A DNA stretch of 64,000 bases from Ascaphus truei (GCA_036426205.1 CM071573.1:70528817-70592816), one strand, 5' to 3'; counted from the stretch's first letter, positions 10,516 through 21,660 are shown. Notes: generated by a model from the letters alone, not told the origin. Program-made: numbers and translations.

Positions 10516-10946
10516 TCACGCACTCATACACACACACACACAGACAGAGACAGGCACGCACACAGACAGGCACACACATACACACACTCATACACACACA
10601 CACACACACACACACAGACAGGCACACACATACACACACACACAGGCACTCAGGCACACACATATACAGACAGGCACTCACGCTGCTTTCACTCCACACT
10701 CCTCCCCGCTCCCCGAAGCCTCTCCTCCTCCCGCAGCCTCCCCTCCCCATTGGCTCACAGCCACACCACGTGACGCGTCGAAGCTAGGAAACACCATTCT
10801 GTGGTGTCTCCTAGCGGCTGACGCGCCACAGCGTGTGATCAGCTGTGCAGCCAGTGGGGACCGGGACCGACTCGCGAGGATTCCCCTGCTGGTGGGGAAC
10901 TCGCTACATTGCCGCCCGCGCCAACGAGCGCAGCGGGTCCCAGGCC
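10125..10946. mobile_element. D-type TIR element enclosing a CA-rich array
   Basis: The left end AGGCTAAGGTCCCGTTGCAC and the right end in reverse complement GGCCTGGGACCCGCTGCG form terminal inverted repeats, with TTA outside both ends (10122-10124 and 10947-10949). The same element type recurs at 48364-49108, including the shared internal CGATCTGCGGTCT and CACGTGACGCGTC blocks. The interior is CpG-rich, which could be misread as a promoter CpG island upstream of aifm2. Confidence 0.8.
10456..10680. repeat. (CA)n / CACA-rich minisatellite
   Basis: Pure CA to about 10511, then imperfect units with GACAGGCACACACA and ACTCATACACACA. It lies inside the TIR element at 10125-10946. Confidence 0.95.
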
Positions 10947-10949
10947 TTA

Positions 10950-11100
10950 CTTATGAAAAAGGTGGCACTGTGTGCTCATTTGCATGTCATGTCCCAGAAT
11001 CCCTGGCTGCAGTGGAAGCGAAGCATGCCAAGAGATAACGGGGGAAAGGCAGGGTCGCAGCCCAGCCCGAGACATGTGAATGTGCTCGCAAGCGATATTT
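10950..11100 (+). mobile_element. family B repeat (octamer-containing), copy 1
   Basis: Contains TGTGCTCATTTGCATGTCAT, CCCAGAATCCCTGGCTGCAG and TGGAAGC followed by GATAACGGGGGAAAGGCAGG. The family carries an ATTTGCAT octamer near its start. It directly abuts the D-type element. Confidence 0.85.
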
Positions 11101-11170
11101 TTTATTGGCTGTACAGTATTTACGGAAAAGAAAACGCTGAGGCAGAAACCTTCCAGCCCGGCTTACTTAC

Positions 11171-11400
11171 CTGCGAGTGGAAGTTCAGGCTGGGACAACC
11201 GACTTGCTGCAGAATCACAACACTCAATCTCTGGCTCTTGCTTGCTAGTGACGACAAGGGATTGGTGCACAGAGCTCTCCCTGAGCTGGAGAGGTATGTT
11301 TAATTTGCAGGGAGAGCATGACTCATCAGAATAACCTGGTGCTGTGTTGGACGAGTTTTGCAGCTCGAGAAGCCGCTGCTTCAGTTAGACAGAGAAACCA
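11171..11400 (-). other. candidate aifm2 5' UTR exon 1
   Basis: On the minus strand a fully consensus donor, CGCAG|GTAAGTAAG, sits at 11171/11170. It lies in a roughly 300-bp stretch that matches none of the repeat families in the window, 2.1 kb upstream of the acceptor of the ATG exon. A leading noncoding exon is common in AIFM2 genes. The upstream edge (about 11400) is a guess, no TATA box is evident and no reading frame is required. Transcript data would decide it. Confidence 0.35.
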
Positions 11401-11731
11401 GTCTAATCCTGTTAATAATAACATTACTGCCACCCAGTGTATATATGTTATTCTTTGTATTCTTATTACATGCAGTATAGCCAGCCGGTCATCTGACACT
11501 TTACTTCAGTCCTGTGTGCTAACTCTAGTCCCAGTGCATTCTGGGTAGTAACCGTCCTGTATCTCTAAGGATAATGGAGACTTGGAAAACCAGAAGTGGA
11601 TTTTAGTCTTATTATGATAAAGAGTATTGCTCTTCAGCTACTTTTCCAAGGGGGCAGGAAAATAAGCGCAGAGGGTCAAGAACAGGATTTGAATGTAGTT
11701 GTTTACCAATACTACAGCAACAACCACACGT

Positions 11732-11885
11732 GTGTATCTTTATTTCTATAGCGCCATCCAGGTACATAGGGATTTCCAATACACTTGACATAATATTATA
11801 ACACATAATGGGAATAAGCGCTTCAGGTATAAAACCAATAGGAAAAGGAGTCCCTGCCCCGAAGAGCTTGCAATCACATGTATTT
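11732..11885 (-). mobile_element. L2-like LINE 3' tail
   Basis: CTTTATTTCTATAGCGCCAT then GTACATAGGGATTTCC and CCCTGCCCCGAAGAGCTTGC: reverse complement of the L2 3' UTR signature (GCAAGCTCTTCGGGGCAGGG). Confidence 0.8.
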
Positions 11886-11894
11886 TCATTTGGC

Positions 11895-12117
11895 ATTAAA
11901 GGGGTTAAAAGTTAAACTGTTGATTCAAGATTGAGATTTACACAGTAAATTAACCCCAATCCGAACCAAAAAAAAGCCTTAAGATTCAGAGGCACTCGGT
12001 ACTGAGCGAGTTAAAATCTAACATAATTTAATATAACATAATAGTGAGCTATGAAAACCATTAATAAAACAACGTTTAATCGTTTAACTTTCCTGACACT
12101 ACTTCCCCTCCCATGTG
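11895..12117. other. unassigned sequence before the minisatellite
   Basis: About 220 bp of AT-rich sequence with no recognised repeat. Confidence 0.5.
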
Positions 12118-14965
12118 CCTGCAGTAATACACAGCTCCTACTCCCATCCTGAGAACGCCTGCAGTAACACACAGCTCTTACTCCCATCCTGAGAACGCCT
12201 GCAGTAACACACAACTCCTACTCCCATCCTGAGAACGCCTGCAGTAACACACAGCTCTTACTCCCACCCTGAGAACGTCTGCAGTAACACACAGCTCTTA
12301 CTCCCACCCTGAGAACGCCTGCAGTAACACACAGCTCTTACTCCCACCCTGAGAACGCCTGCAGTAACACACAGCTCCTACTCCCACCCTGAGACGCTCA
12401 GTAACAACAGCTCCTACTCCATCCTGAGAAACGCCTGCAGTAACACACAGCTCCTACTCCCATCCTGAGAACGCCTGCAGTAACACACAGCTCTACTCCC
12501 ATCCTGAGCAAACACCGCAGAACACACACAGCTCTTATTCCCACCCTGAGAACTTGCAGTAACACACAGCTCTACTCCCACACTGAGAACGCCTGCAGTA
12601 AAACACCAAGCTCCCTACTCCCACCCTGAGAAACGCCTGCAGTAACACACCAGCTCTATCCACCCTGAGAACGCCTGCAGTACACAGCTCCTACTCCACC
12701 TGGAACCTGCAGTAACACAGCTCCTACTCCCATCCTGAGACGCCTGCAGTAACACACAGCTCCTCCTCCCATCTGAGAACGCCTGCAGTAACAACAGTCC
12801 TACTCCATCCTTGAGAACGCCTGCCAGTACACACAACTCCTACTCCCACCCTGAGAACGCCTGCAGTAACACACAGCTCCTACTCCCACCTGGAACGCTG
12901 CAGTAACACACAGCTCCTACTCCCACCTGAGAACGCCTGCAGTAACACACAGCTCTACTCCCATCCTGAGAACGCCTGCAGTAAACACACAGCTCCTACT
13001 CCCACCTGAGAACGCCTGCAGTAACACACAGTCTTACTCCCACCCTGAGAAAGCCTGCAGTAACACACAGCTCCTACTCCAATCCTGAGAACGCTGCAGT
13101 AACACACAGCTCATACTCCACCCTGAGAACGTCCTGCAGTAACACACAGCTCTTACTCCCATCCTGAGAACGCCTGCAGTAACACACAAGCTCTACTCCC
13201 ACCCTGAAGAACGCACTGCAGTAACACCAGATCTACTCCACCCTGAGAACGCCTGCAGTAAACACACAGCTCCTACCCAACCTGAGAACGCCTGCAGAGT
13301 AACACAAGCCTCCTACTCCCATCCTGAGAACGCCTGCGAGAACACACAAGCTTCCTCCTTCCACTGAGAACCCTGCAGTAACACACAGCTCCTACTCCCA
13401 CCCTGAGAAGCCTGCAGTAACACCACAGCTCCTACTCCCACACTGAGAACGCCTGCGTAACACACAGCTCTACTCCCACACTGAGAACGCCTTGCAGTAA
13501 ACACAGCTCCTACTCCCACCCTGAGAACGCCTGCAGTAACACACAGCTCTTACTCCCCTAGAAACGCCTGCAGTAACACCACAGCTATACTCCCACCCTC
13601 AGACGCCTGCAGTAACACACAGCTCCCACTCCATCTGAAGAAACGCCGCAGTAACCACACAGCTCCTACTCCAATCCTGAGAAACGCTGCAGTAACACAC
13701 CGCTCCTACTCCCATCCTGAGAACGCCTGCAGTAACCACACTCTTACTCCCACCTGAGAACGCCTCCAGTAACACACAGCTCCTACTACACCCTGAAACG
13801 CCTGCAGTAACACACGCTCCTACTACCCACCTGGAGAACGCCTGCAGAACACACAGCTCCTACTCCACACTGAGAACGCCCTGCAGTAACACACAGCTCC
13901 TCTACTCCATCCTGAGAACGCCTGCAGTAACACACAGCTCCTACTCCCATCCTGAGAACGCACTGCAGTAACACACAGCTCCCTACTCCCATCCTGAGAA
14001 CACCTGCAGTAACACACAAGCTCCTACTCCCATCCTGGAGAACGCCTGCCGTAACACCAGCTCCTACTCCACACCTGAGAAGCCTGCAGTAACACACAGC
14101 CTCTACTCCACCTGAGAACGTTCATGAGTAACACACAGGTCTACTCATCCTGAGAACTGCAGTAACAACAGCTCCTACTCCATCCTGAGAACGCCGTGCA
14201 GTAACACCAACTCCTACTCCCATCCTGAGAACGCGCTGCAGTAACACACAGCTCCTACTCTCCAGACCGAAACGCCTGCGTAACACACAGCTATATCCCA
14301 TATCTGAGAACGCCCTGCAGTAACACACAGCTCCTACTCCCATCCTGAGCCGCCTGCAGAACACACAGCTCCTACTCCCACCCTGAGAACGCCTGCCGTA
14401 TCACACAGCTCCTACTCTAACCTGAGAACGCTGCAGTAACACACAGGTCCTACTCCATCCTGAGAACTCTGCAGTAAACACACAGCTCCTACTCCCATCC
14501 TGAGAACCTGCAGTAACACACAGCTCCTACTCCATCTGAGAACGCATGCAGTAAACACACAGCTCTACTCCCACCCTGAGAACGCCTGCGCGTAACACAC
14601 AGCTCCTACTCCATCCTGAGACGCCTTAAAGCCTGCAGTAACCAAGCTCCTACTCCCCTACGAAAGCCTGCATAACACCACAGCTCCTTACTCCCCCTGA
14701 GAACGCCCTGCAGTAACACACAGCTCCTACTCCCACCGTGAGAACGCCCTGCAGAACACACAGCTCCTACTACACCCTTGAGAACGCCTGCAGTAACACA
14801 CAGCTCCTACTCCACACTGAGAACGCCTGCAGTAATACACAGCTCCTACTCCCACACAGAGAACGCCTGCAGTAACACACAGCTCCTACTCCCATCCTGA
14901 GAACGCCTGCAGTAACACACAGCTCCTACTCCCATCCTGAGAACGCCTGCAGTAACACACACCTC
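12118..14965. repeat. 40-bp minisatellite array, about 70 units
   Basis: The unit is GCCTGCAGTAACACACAGCT followed by CCTACTCCCATCCTGAGAAC. Units at both edges (12118-12390, 14790-14965) are exactly 40 bp with only substitutions such as CTCCTA/CTCTTA and CATCC/CACCC. The interior shows single-base insertions and deletions in nearly every unit. Long open frames across it on the minus strand are repeat artefacts, because a 40-bp period cycles all three frames. Confidence 0.97.
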
Positions 14966-15944
14966 TGCATGGGGTTGGGCAGGCACAGTTAGTCACCTTG
15001 GCTAGGATAGGATTGCCTAGGGGGGGGCTGAGTGAGCTAGTGGTAGCCGGGGAGGAGAGGCAGCAGTTAGAGCAAGTAGCCTTCCCCATTCCACTGGCAG
15101 GGCATCAGTGGGTCTCTCGGACTAGAGCCCAGCTGTTGCAGCCTTGCTCTGAGCTGGAGGCATCAGGGGCGGTAGCAGAGTTCTGCCACCTCAGTGATGC
15201 CTGTTGGCCAGTGGGTAAGGCGGGTGCTTGTGTACAGGTATCCCTGGTCTCGTTCCTGGTGATGGGGAAGCTGGGGCAGGGAGAAGTGCATGCACAGGTA
15301 GTTCCCTTGGCTAGGTTAGAATTGCCTAGGGGGGGCTGAGTAAGGTAGGGCTGTGGGTAGGTAGGCCGCCAGGAGCAGTACCCGGGGCTAGGGTAGAACA
15401 GCATATGGTTCTGTTCTCAGATCAGCCAGAGGTATGTGCAGAAGGAAAGGGCAGCATAGTGAAGGAGATGTTGAGGTATGTAGGGATATACCTGCAGGAA
15501 GGAGCGGGCTGCAGTCAGCCCAAGGATTTACAGGCAGCCACAGGGCAAGCGCAGAGGGGGTCCCTACTAGCTAGGATTGTGACTCCAATTTTGACTGACT
15601 TGACTCAGGGACGACGGTCTGTGCTGCCTGTCTGGTTCCCTGCCTGGGGAGAGCGCTCCCAAACCCTGAAGCTGGCCCTGGCCAGTGAACCCCCTGGGGT
15701 GTATGTGAAGTGCACCCTATTTCACGGAGTAGTGGCTTATGCCACATGGGGAAATGCCATCCTGCCGAGGTGGGGCTGGCCTACAAGACTCAGACTTTAC
15801 CATCCACCCTAAGAGGAGCAGAGGGCACAGCCCTGTTAATGGCGTTGCGCGGCAAAAGAACCCCTCTGACTGTGAATCCTCAAAAGCTGCCATGGCCCAG
15901 GCTGAGGTATCTGGCCCAGTGGGCAACGTTTGAGGAGGGAGAGG
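14966..15944 (+). mobile_element. degraded LTR-element internal region
   Basis: GC-rich sequence leading into a polypurine tract and LTR. It holds two partial open frames (14998-15339 and 15405-15812) with no domain I can name. Two diverged copies of TTGGCTAGGATAGGATTGCC + TAGGGGGGGCTGAG lie at about 14998 and 15309, a ~312-bp direct duplication. I read it as the 3' internal part of an LTR retroelement on position and composition alone; a host exon cannot be excluded. Confidence 0.45.
15931..15944 (+). other. polypurine tract
   Basis: TGAGGAGGGAGAGG lies immediately before the TG that opens the LTR, the expected plus-strand primer position for an LTR retroelement. Confidence 0.6.
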
Positions 15945-16999
15945 TGTCATGATCGGGGTATGAGGGGTTAATGGGATCTGTGTATATGTTGATCTGCATC
16001 CCCCTGCTTCAGCAGAATTGCCCCAGGTCTGAGATTTATTTCCCCAGCAGTCTGTGTTATATTCCTGTATGTGTAGAAATCATGTCGGGAGGGAAAGGGT
16101 TAACCATATTGTGTATATGTTGATCTGTATCCCCCTGCTTCAGTAGAATTAATCGCTATGTTATGTATTAACATGGAGAGAGGGTTAACTGTGTATTTGT
16201 CATAATGTAAACCCCATAGAACCATATCTCTGTATGTGTTTGTGCTACCAGGTTGAAATTTGGATATGCTTTCCTATGCAACGAACACAGGTTGCATAGA
16301 TATTGTTAATCTGATTTAAACTATGGGAAAAATAGTTATGTTATCGCTGTTTTTACTATAACTTTGGATGTAAGTTTGGAAGCTCGCCAAATGGCCCCTT
16401 TGATATGTAATTGTACAATCAAAGGAGGCCACTTGAAAGGCTCATTGCATATGCAGCCAGGTCTCACAACTAGGTGATAACCATTTCACCTGTCAAAAGT
16501 GACACCCTACATGAAAGACCCCTGCCCAAAAAGCATTTTTGCTAGACAGGATAGCAACGAAGGCATCATGTAATAGTTTTTTATAAATGGGCTGGCCAAG
16601 TAGCTACAGGGGAGGGTTGTATTAATGAGGGGCTGGGTAAACCCAGCTTTTTGCGTTACCTGGCAACCTGTGATTGGGACAAGATAATTCTTCACCAATA
16701 ACTGAACTGCCATGGTAGGAATGGGGGCCTGCATCTATATTGTTGCTGGCCCACTTTAGTCCTGTGTGGGTTGCTTGTTGCTGTCGTTTTGTCATGCTTG
16801 TTGTGACCTATAACAACTAAAGGAGCTGCTATTCGGCTGAATATCTCCTTGTCCAACCTCAGTAAGTGTAAATATTTCTGTAATGTTATTTGCTTGATGT
16901 ATTATCTGTTCTGCTCATAGGAAATAAACTCATTCAGTTTACTATATCCTAGCTCAATCTGGTCCAGTTATTGTATATATGTGCTGTTCTCTCGTGTCA
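15945..16999 (+). mobile_element. putative LTR (about 1055 bp)
   Basis: Opens TGTCATGATCGGGG after the polypurine tract and closes CTCTCGTGTCA (TG...CA). It holds a TATA-like TTTTTTATAAATGG near 16578 and AATAAA at 16923, in the order expected for U3-R-U5. A ~130-bp direct duplication (GTGTATATGTTGATCTG.ATC at 15978 and 16112) lies in U3. The right boundary is inferred; no second LTR is present. Confidence 0.5.
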
Positions 17000-17002
17000 G
17001 TG

Positions 17003-17590
17003 TATGAATGCAGGAGACCCCAATCCTTTAGGCAAAGACCATTTTTGTGTAGCCTTAGTCTCCTGCATTCATGCACCATACTACTTTTAAAGAGGAGCAC
17101 AGGGTGGGATCACTTAACAGGCTCAGATCCCAGACAACCTTTAGGAGTTCCAGTAATATCACTAGCTGGCCCACCTATACCCACTCTGAGTTGGGTAGGG
17201 CGATACAGGAAGGAATGCCACAGTTCATTGGGATTATATAAAAGTAGCACAGTCTTTATTCTGCAACTCAGACTGTGCTTGGCAGGTGAGTGTTACTGTT
17301 TAAGTTCGGACTAGCCAGGGGCACAGTCCTTAAACGGTGTTACAGCAAAGATGGAAATCCTATTCTCACCAGGTTCCCTCTGTTCACTGGTTCCCTGGAT
17401 ATTCAGTCCTCCCAGTGGACAGTTACATGAGTGTTTTCACCCGACTACCATAGCTAGGGCAACTTCTTTTCACCCTTCATTGTTTCTAGCTCTATCCTGG
17501 GGGGGGGGGGGGGGTGTAACCTCTCCCTCCACACACTTATAAGCCCAGTCAAGGATGGGCTCTAAAACGAAGCACGGGAGAGTTAACCAC
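17003..17590 (-). mobile_element. possible LTR-like segment in reverse orientation
   Basis: An inverted pair GAATGCAGGAGAC / GTCTCCTGCATTC lies at 17006-17070. GCACAGTCTTTATTCTGCAA (reverse complement has AATAAAG, a polyadenylation signal) resembles the reverse-oriented LTRs at 40369 and 55087. Boundaries are not visible. Confidence 0.3.
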
Positions 17591-18709
17591 TTGGTGGCAC
17601 CATTTGTATTTGACGTGCAGCCTAGATGGACAAAAGTTGGATTTCAATTTCTTTTACATATAGAAACAGAAGTGTGGTTTGTAAATAAAAATGAGTACTT
17701 CCTACACAGCTGATAACCGTTAAATTTCACTTATAATTGTAAAGCTGAATTGTTCGATTGACCGTCCCTGCTAAATGACCACCTTCATATAAACTAAGAA
17801 AGTCCAAACAGGTCCCTTTTGTCTTACACATCTTTGTTATTTAGGGTTGCTACCTATCTTCATAGTTATGAAACAGATCCAGCCAATCCAGGTTATTTAC
17901 GAGATAGTGACGTTCAATTCTGAAAATGAATAAAAATCGCCTATTCACCGTATTAAAAAGACGGGGATCTTAAACGCAACATCACGAAGCAATGTCTTCA
18001 ACTACATTTCAATTACAATGGAAGACAGGTATTTGTTATATTTGTTAAAGAAATTGATTTTTCTTTCCAGAATTAAAAATGAATACACATTTAAGGTACC
18101 AAGTTACCAGCTTCTCTTGGGAGCACAGGGAGTTGCTTAATGCAGCAAAAAAGGCACAAGGGCCTTGTATAGTAAATATCAAGAGTACAGTTGTTCCAGT
18201 AAAGCAAATATGAACAGGAATATTCCTTGTACACATGGCTGCTTCTGTCTGGCTGGCTACCCTCACAATGAGCTCAGGAGCAACAGAATGCACTGAAGCT
18301 TCTGTATTGAGTCTATCTTAGTCACTTACCTCCTAAGAGTAGAGATGAGAAAATATAAGTGGGAGGTGAACAAAATCAGATGGACTTCAACAGATTTTTC
18401 CATCTACATTTTCCACTGAAGTAGCAAGGAGTCTGGAAAAATTAGCTGGACCAAGGAACAGTATTTCCCAAAAATGAAATAAATAACAAATAAAAAAAGA
18501 GATTACCAAATGACTGGAACAAAAAAAAAGCATTTGGGGGTAAATTTACAAATCACTCCAGAGTGACTTATTTTAAAAGTTTGCTCATCCTGCAAATTTT
18601 GTTTTAGTTAGAGGCCCATGATAAACTGAATGAATAAATATTAATTTTGGCAGAGTACCCAAAGTGCAAAATTGTTGTTTCAAGTTGAATATTACTTTGT
18701 TGAGCTGTA
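17591..18709. other. no recognised feature
   Basis: About 1.1 kb of AT-rich DNA. Scattered short open frames show no family similarity. Confidence 0.5.
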
Positions 18710-18960
18710 CTGTCGCGGCCCCTTTTAATCTCCAACATCCCCGAAAAAATTCGGGGATGTTTTCCGTCTCTCACGGGCCTTGTCCGCGCGGCCCGAAATC
18801 GCCTGATAGCGCTAATAGCGCTAGACAATAAAAATGCCCGCAGGCGCCCAAAACTGCCGAAAACGGCCACCATCAGCCCGCGATTTGCTCGCGATTTTTA
18901 AAATCGTGGGGAAAAGGCCGCAGGAGGCTAAAGGCGGCAGCCACTGTATATTGTAGGGAA
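18710..18960. repeat. GC-rich island with perfect hairpins
   Basis: Abrupt CpG-rich block in AT-rich surroundings. AACATCCCCGAA-AAAA-TTCGGGGATGTT at 18734-18761 is a perfect 12-bp stem. GATAGCGCTAATAGCGCTAG and GCGATTTGCTCGCGATTTTT add smaller dyads. Probably a MITE interior, but no terminal repeats were found. Confidence 0.5.
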
Positions 18961-19199
18961 TGTTGGGGTAGATGCATGAATGTGTGATCGTGCGAAATCA
19001 ACTATCAACCGAAAGAATTGACATTTACCAGTGATCATGCTTTCATTAAATCTAAAGTACATCGTTATTTCTCACCGCTTACTTATACTAAGTGACAATG
19101 CTTTGGATGGATCACTTACCTCCAAATAATTTAACTTCCAGAGAGACTTTGATTTGGATGAAAACAAAGTACAAATATAAAGCAGCAAAACATGTGAAA

Positions 19200-19520
19200 T
19201 ATTCTGTTAATTTATTTTAATAAATCAGTTCTGTAGTATTAGATAGTGACTGTGTTTGTTTGTTTTTTTAATTCAACTCTTATTGTCCTTTTTAATGAGT
19301 TTTAATATCCTGTTTTCTGTAGCACACCTTCCAAGCAGTGCAAGATCTTTGCAACACTTTCCTGTTTGTGATCATTTGTTGCCAATGTTCCCAGCAGTTG
19401 GAGCTGCAAACTGTAACAATAGTCAATGTTACCATAGTAATATCAGGATACATTGTAGCTACAGAGTTACACTGGCAGCCATTATGTTAGACACACAATC
19501 AGGATTTTGACAGTTTTATA
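19200..19520. mobile_element. family C MITE body (partial)
   Basis: Matches the 28401-28912 copy across AGCAGTGCAAGATCTTTG, GATCATTTGTTGCCAATGTT and GTTACACTGGC, but intact TTAA-flanked ends are not seen. 45055-45570 carries the same body in reverse orientation. Confidence 0.8.
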
Positions 19521-20240
19521 ATAGGAGCACCAGACGATTGCCAGCTGAGGTAAGAATGTAGAATTATACATTGCCACATGCTTTACATGTACAAAAAGAT
19601 TAAAAAAAGAGGGAAAGTAGTATTGCTGCTTTTGAATATTCCTGTCCCATTTTTCCTTGACCATATATTACTGTGAATTTTCTTTGTTATCAATAGGAAT
19701 CATAAAGTCAGGGTATTTAGACACAGAAGACACATTGCTTGTGGCTGCTCTGGACTCTGGCGGGTCATTTTTGCTAGTAATATCTTTATTTGGGTTTTGT
19801 CTGCCAGGATGCATATTTTTCATTTAAAAAAAAATAGTTTTCTTTGGAGGAAAAGACGTTGTCCTGTATTGATAAGTATTGAATATGTAAACAATGACTA
19901 CATCCCATACAGTATAGCTATTCATTCAGTGTTATAATTACTAAGCAATGCTATTCCAAAAGGCAACGCATGATCAAGTGAATAGGTCGTAAGGGGTCTT
20001 CCTGTGTTGTAAGGTGACCTAAGGAGCAGGACTGCTTGGTAAATATCCCCCCTAAGCTCTGGGAGTTATCGGTAATGGAAGAGATGATGATAACTGAGAA
20101 TGGAATAACAGGGGTTAAAATGTGTGTTGTGTAATTGAGAGGGGAACTTTATGATCGGGAAACTTTAACTTGAAGTGATTTTAAAATATGGAGAAGCAAA
20201 GAAGGGTGGGGGGCCGTGCTGGTCCTTTCTTCCATGTAGT
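19521..20240. other. no recognised feature
   Basis: AT-rich unique-looking DNA with no repeat or gene signature. Confidence 0.5.
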
Positions 20241-20244
20241 AACA

Positions 20245-20345
20245 AAGGAGGGAGAGGGAGTAGGGGGTATGATACCTTTTATGGGACCAACAAGTCGTTG
20301 ATATGTTACACGTTCTCTCAGGGTCCTGAACATATGGAGAAGAAA
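20245..20345 (-). mobile_element. retroelement 3' tail, first copy
   Basis: TATGATACCTTTTATGGGAC followed by CAACAAGTCGTTGATATG resembles the tail seen more completely at 20700-20800 and 23585-23700 (reverse complement: AGTCC..ATAAAAGGTATCA). A LINE or SINE origin is likely but the family was not identified. Confidence 0.5.
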
Positions 20346-20397
20346 TTCAGAAGGTACACTAGAGGGCGCCCTTTCACTACAATAATGATTAACTGGG

Positions 20398-20800
20398 ATG
20401 AGTACTTCAGTATTAATCAGGGGTGCGCAAAGTTTTGACCCTGTGCCCCCCTGCCTGCTCGCGCCCCCCTCTTGCTCGGCTCCGACGTCATTTGATGCCA
20501 GGTTACCATGGCGACGTGTCACCGAAGACCAGTTATGGAGAAGCTGCAGAGGCCTCGCGCGGTTCCCGGCATTTAATCTGTAGCCGCTGCGCCCCGCCCC
20601 ACCCTAGAAAATCTCCCGCCCCCCCCACTTTGCGCACACACCCCCACTTTGTGCACCCCCCCCCCTTCCGCCCCCCCCCCCCCACTTTGCGCACCCCTGT
20701 ATTAGGTGATACCTTTTTTATTTGCACTAACAATTGATATCATACAGTAGGACAAGCTCTGGAGAGTTCTCTCTTCCTCAGGTCGGCAATACTGATTTAC
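20398..20800 (-). mobile_element. retroelement 3' tail, split by a hAT-like MITE
   Basis: GAGTACTTCAGTATTA at 20400-20415 resumes as TATTAGGTGATACCTTTTTT at 20700. The uninterrupted sequence GAGTACTTCAGTATTAGGTG exists at 23589. The split is therefore a nested insertion. Confidence 0.75.
20418..20699. mobile_element. hAT-like MITE (CAGGGGTGCGCAAA ends)
   Basis: Left end CAGGGGTGCGCAAAGTTTTG, right end ACTTTGCGCACCCCTG (inverted). Flanks GTATTAAT and TATTAGGT look like a decayed 8-bp duplication of the target. The interior holds GTTACCATGGCGACGTG and C-rich runs with repeated CCACTTTGCGCAC units. Confidence 0.85.
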
Positions 20801-20873
20801 GGAGATTCCATGAGCTTAACATAGAGGTAAAAAAAAGAAAAACAATCTAACAATCTAAGCCAGCGGTGATCAA

Positions 20874-20988
20874 CTCCAGCCGTCAAGACCCCCCCCCCCC
20901 CCCCCCCAACAGGTCAGCTTTTCAGGATATCCCAGCTTCAGCACAGATGGCTCAATCAAAGACTGGAGTTGAGCACCCTCTGCTCTAA
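20874..20988. mobile_element. family A MITE, internally deleted copy
   Basis: Starts CAGCGGTGATCAACTCCAGC, has a C17+ run, retains AACAGGTCAGCTTTTCAGGA and the CTTCAGCACAGATGGCTCAA centre, then jumps to GACTGGAGTTGAGCACCCTCTG. Flanks ATCTAAGC and CTCTAAAG share TCTAA, a likely decayed 8-bp duplication. Confidence 0.85.
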
Positions 20989-21319
20989 AGTGTGTGAGTA
21001 AATCGTGTGAGAATGATCCTCAAGGGATTACACAACTTGCATTCCTTAAAAAATGTTTTACACTGTTGCAATAACAATACAACAGTATTATAGCTTCTGC
21101 GGGAATCAGAACCGCATTGTATGCGTAGCTAGAGCCCCAGACCCCTCATTAACATACCTTTGATGCCAGAGATGCATCAAATGTGTTTCAATCTTATGTG
21201 CCCATGGACACTCCAGCACTTAAATGCATACATCGGGAATCATGAGAATGTTACAAGTATTCCCCTGTAATCTAAATGAGCTGATTATTGAGCATTAACT
21301 CATACTCTGAATACATTTG

Positions 21320-21660
21320 AAAATAATTACACATTAAAAAAAGTTATGGTGGTTAAAAAAAGTTATAAAAACACTCAGCTGTACAGTGTACAGTAAATAA
21401 AAATACCACTTGCGCTGCATTTCCCAGGCTGTGCTGAAAATATGTGTAATATGGGAGGCGTGAGCTTGTAGGGGTTCATGTTAAATGGCTAAGAAGTAAA
21501 GCATGGCACAGTGTGCTCATTTGCGTGTCATTACCCAGAATCCCTGGCTGCAGTGGAAGCACTATTTGCTAAGCGATAATAGGGAAAGACAGGGTTGCAG
21601 ACCTGAAACATGCAAATGTACCCACCAGGGGTATTTCTATTTGCTGAAAATGATTACACA
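21320..21660 (+). mobile_element. family B repeat, copy 2 (long)
   Basis: Includes an upstream part (GTTATGGTGGTTAAAAAAAG, TTCCCAGGCTGTGCTGAAAA) and the core TCATTTGCGTGTCATTACCC, AGAATCCCTGGCTGCAGTGG, GGGAAAGACAGGGTTGCAGA. It supplies the uninterrupted reference for the 39820-40330 copy. Confidence 0.85.

Noticed and set aside
10445..10750. Cys/Val-rich 101-codon minus-strand frame
   Set aside because: Translation of a CA/TG microsatellite.
10125..10946. CpG-island promoter of aifm2
   Set aside because: The CpG-rich block is bounded by inverted ends and recurs at 48364-49108, so it is a mobile element, though it could still influence transcription.
13786..14364. Cys-rich repeated frames on the minus strand
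   Set aside because: Produced by the 40-bp minisatellite; the frame changes with each indel.
12118..14965. CRISPR-like regular array
   Set aside because: The units are directly contiguous with no unique spacers, and the host is a vertebrate. It is a minisatellite.
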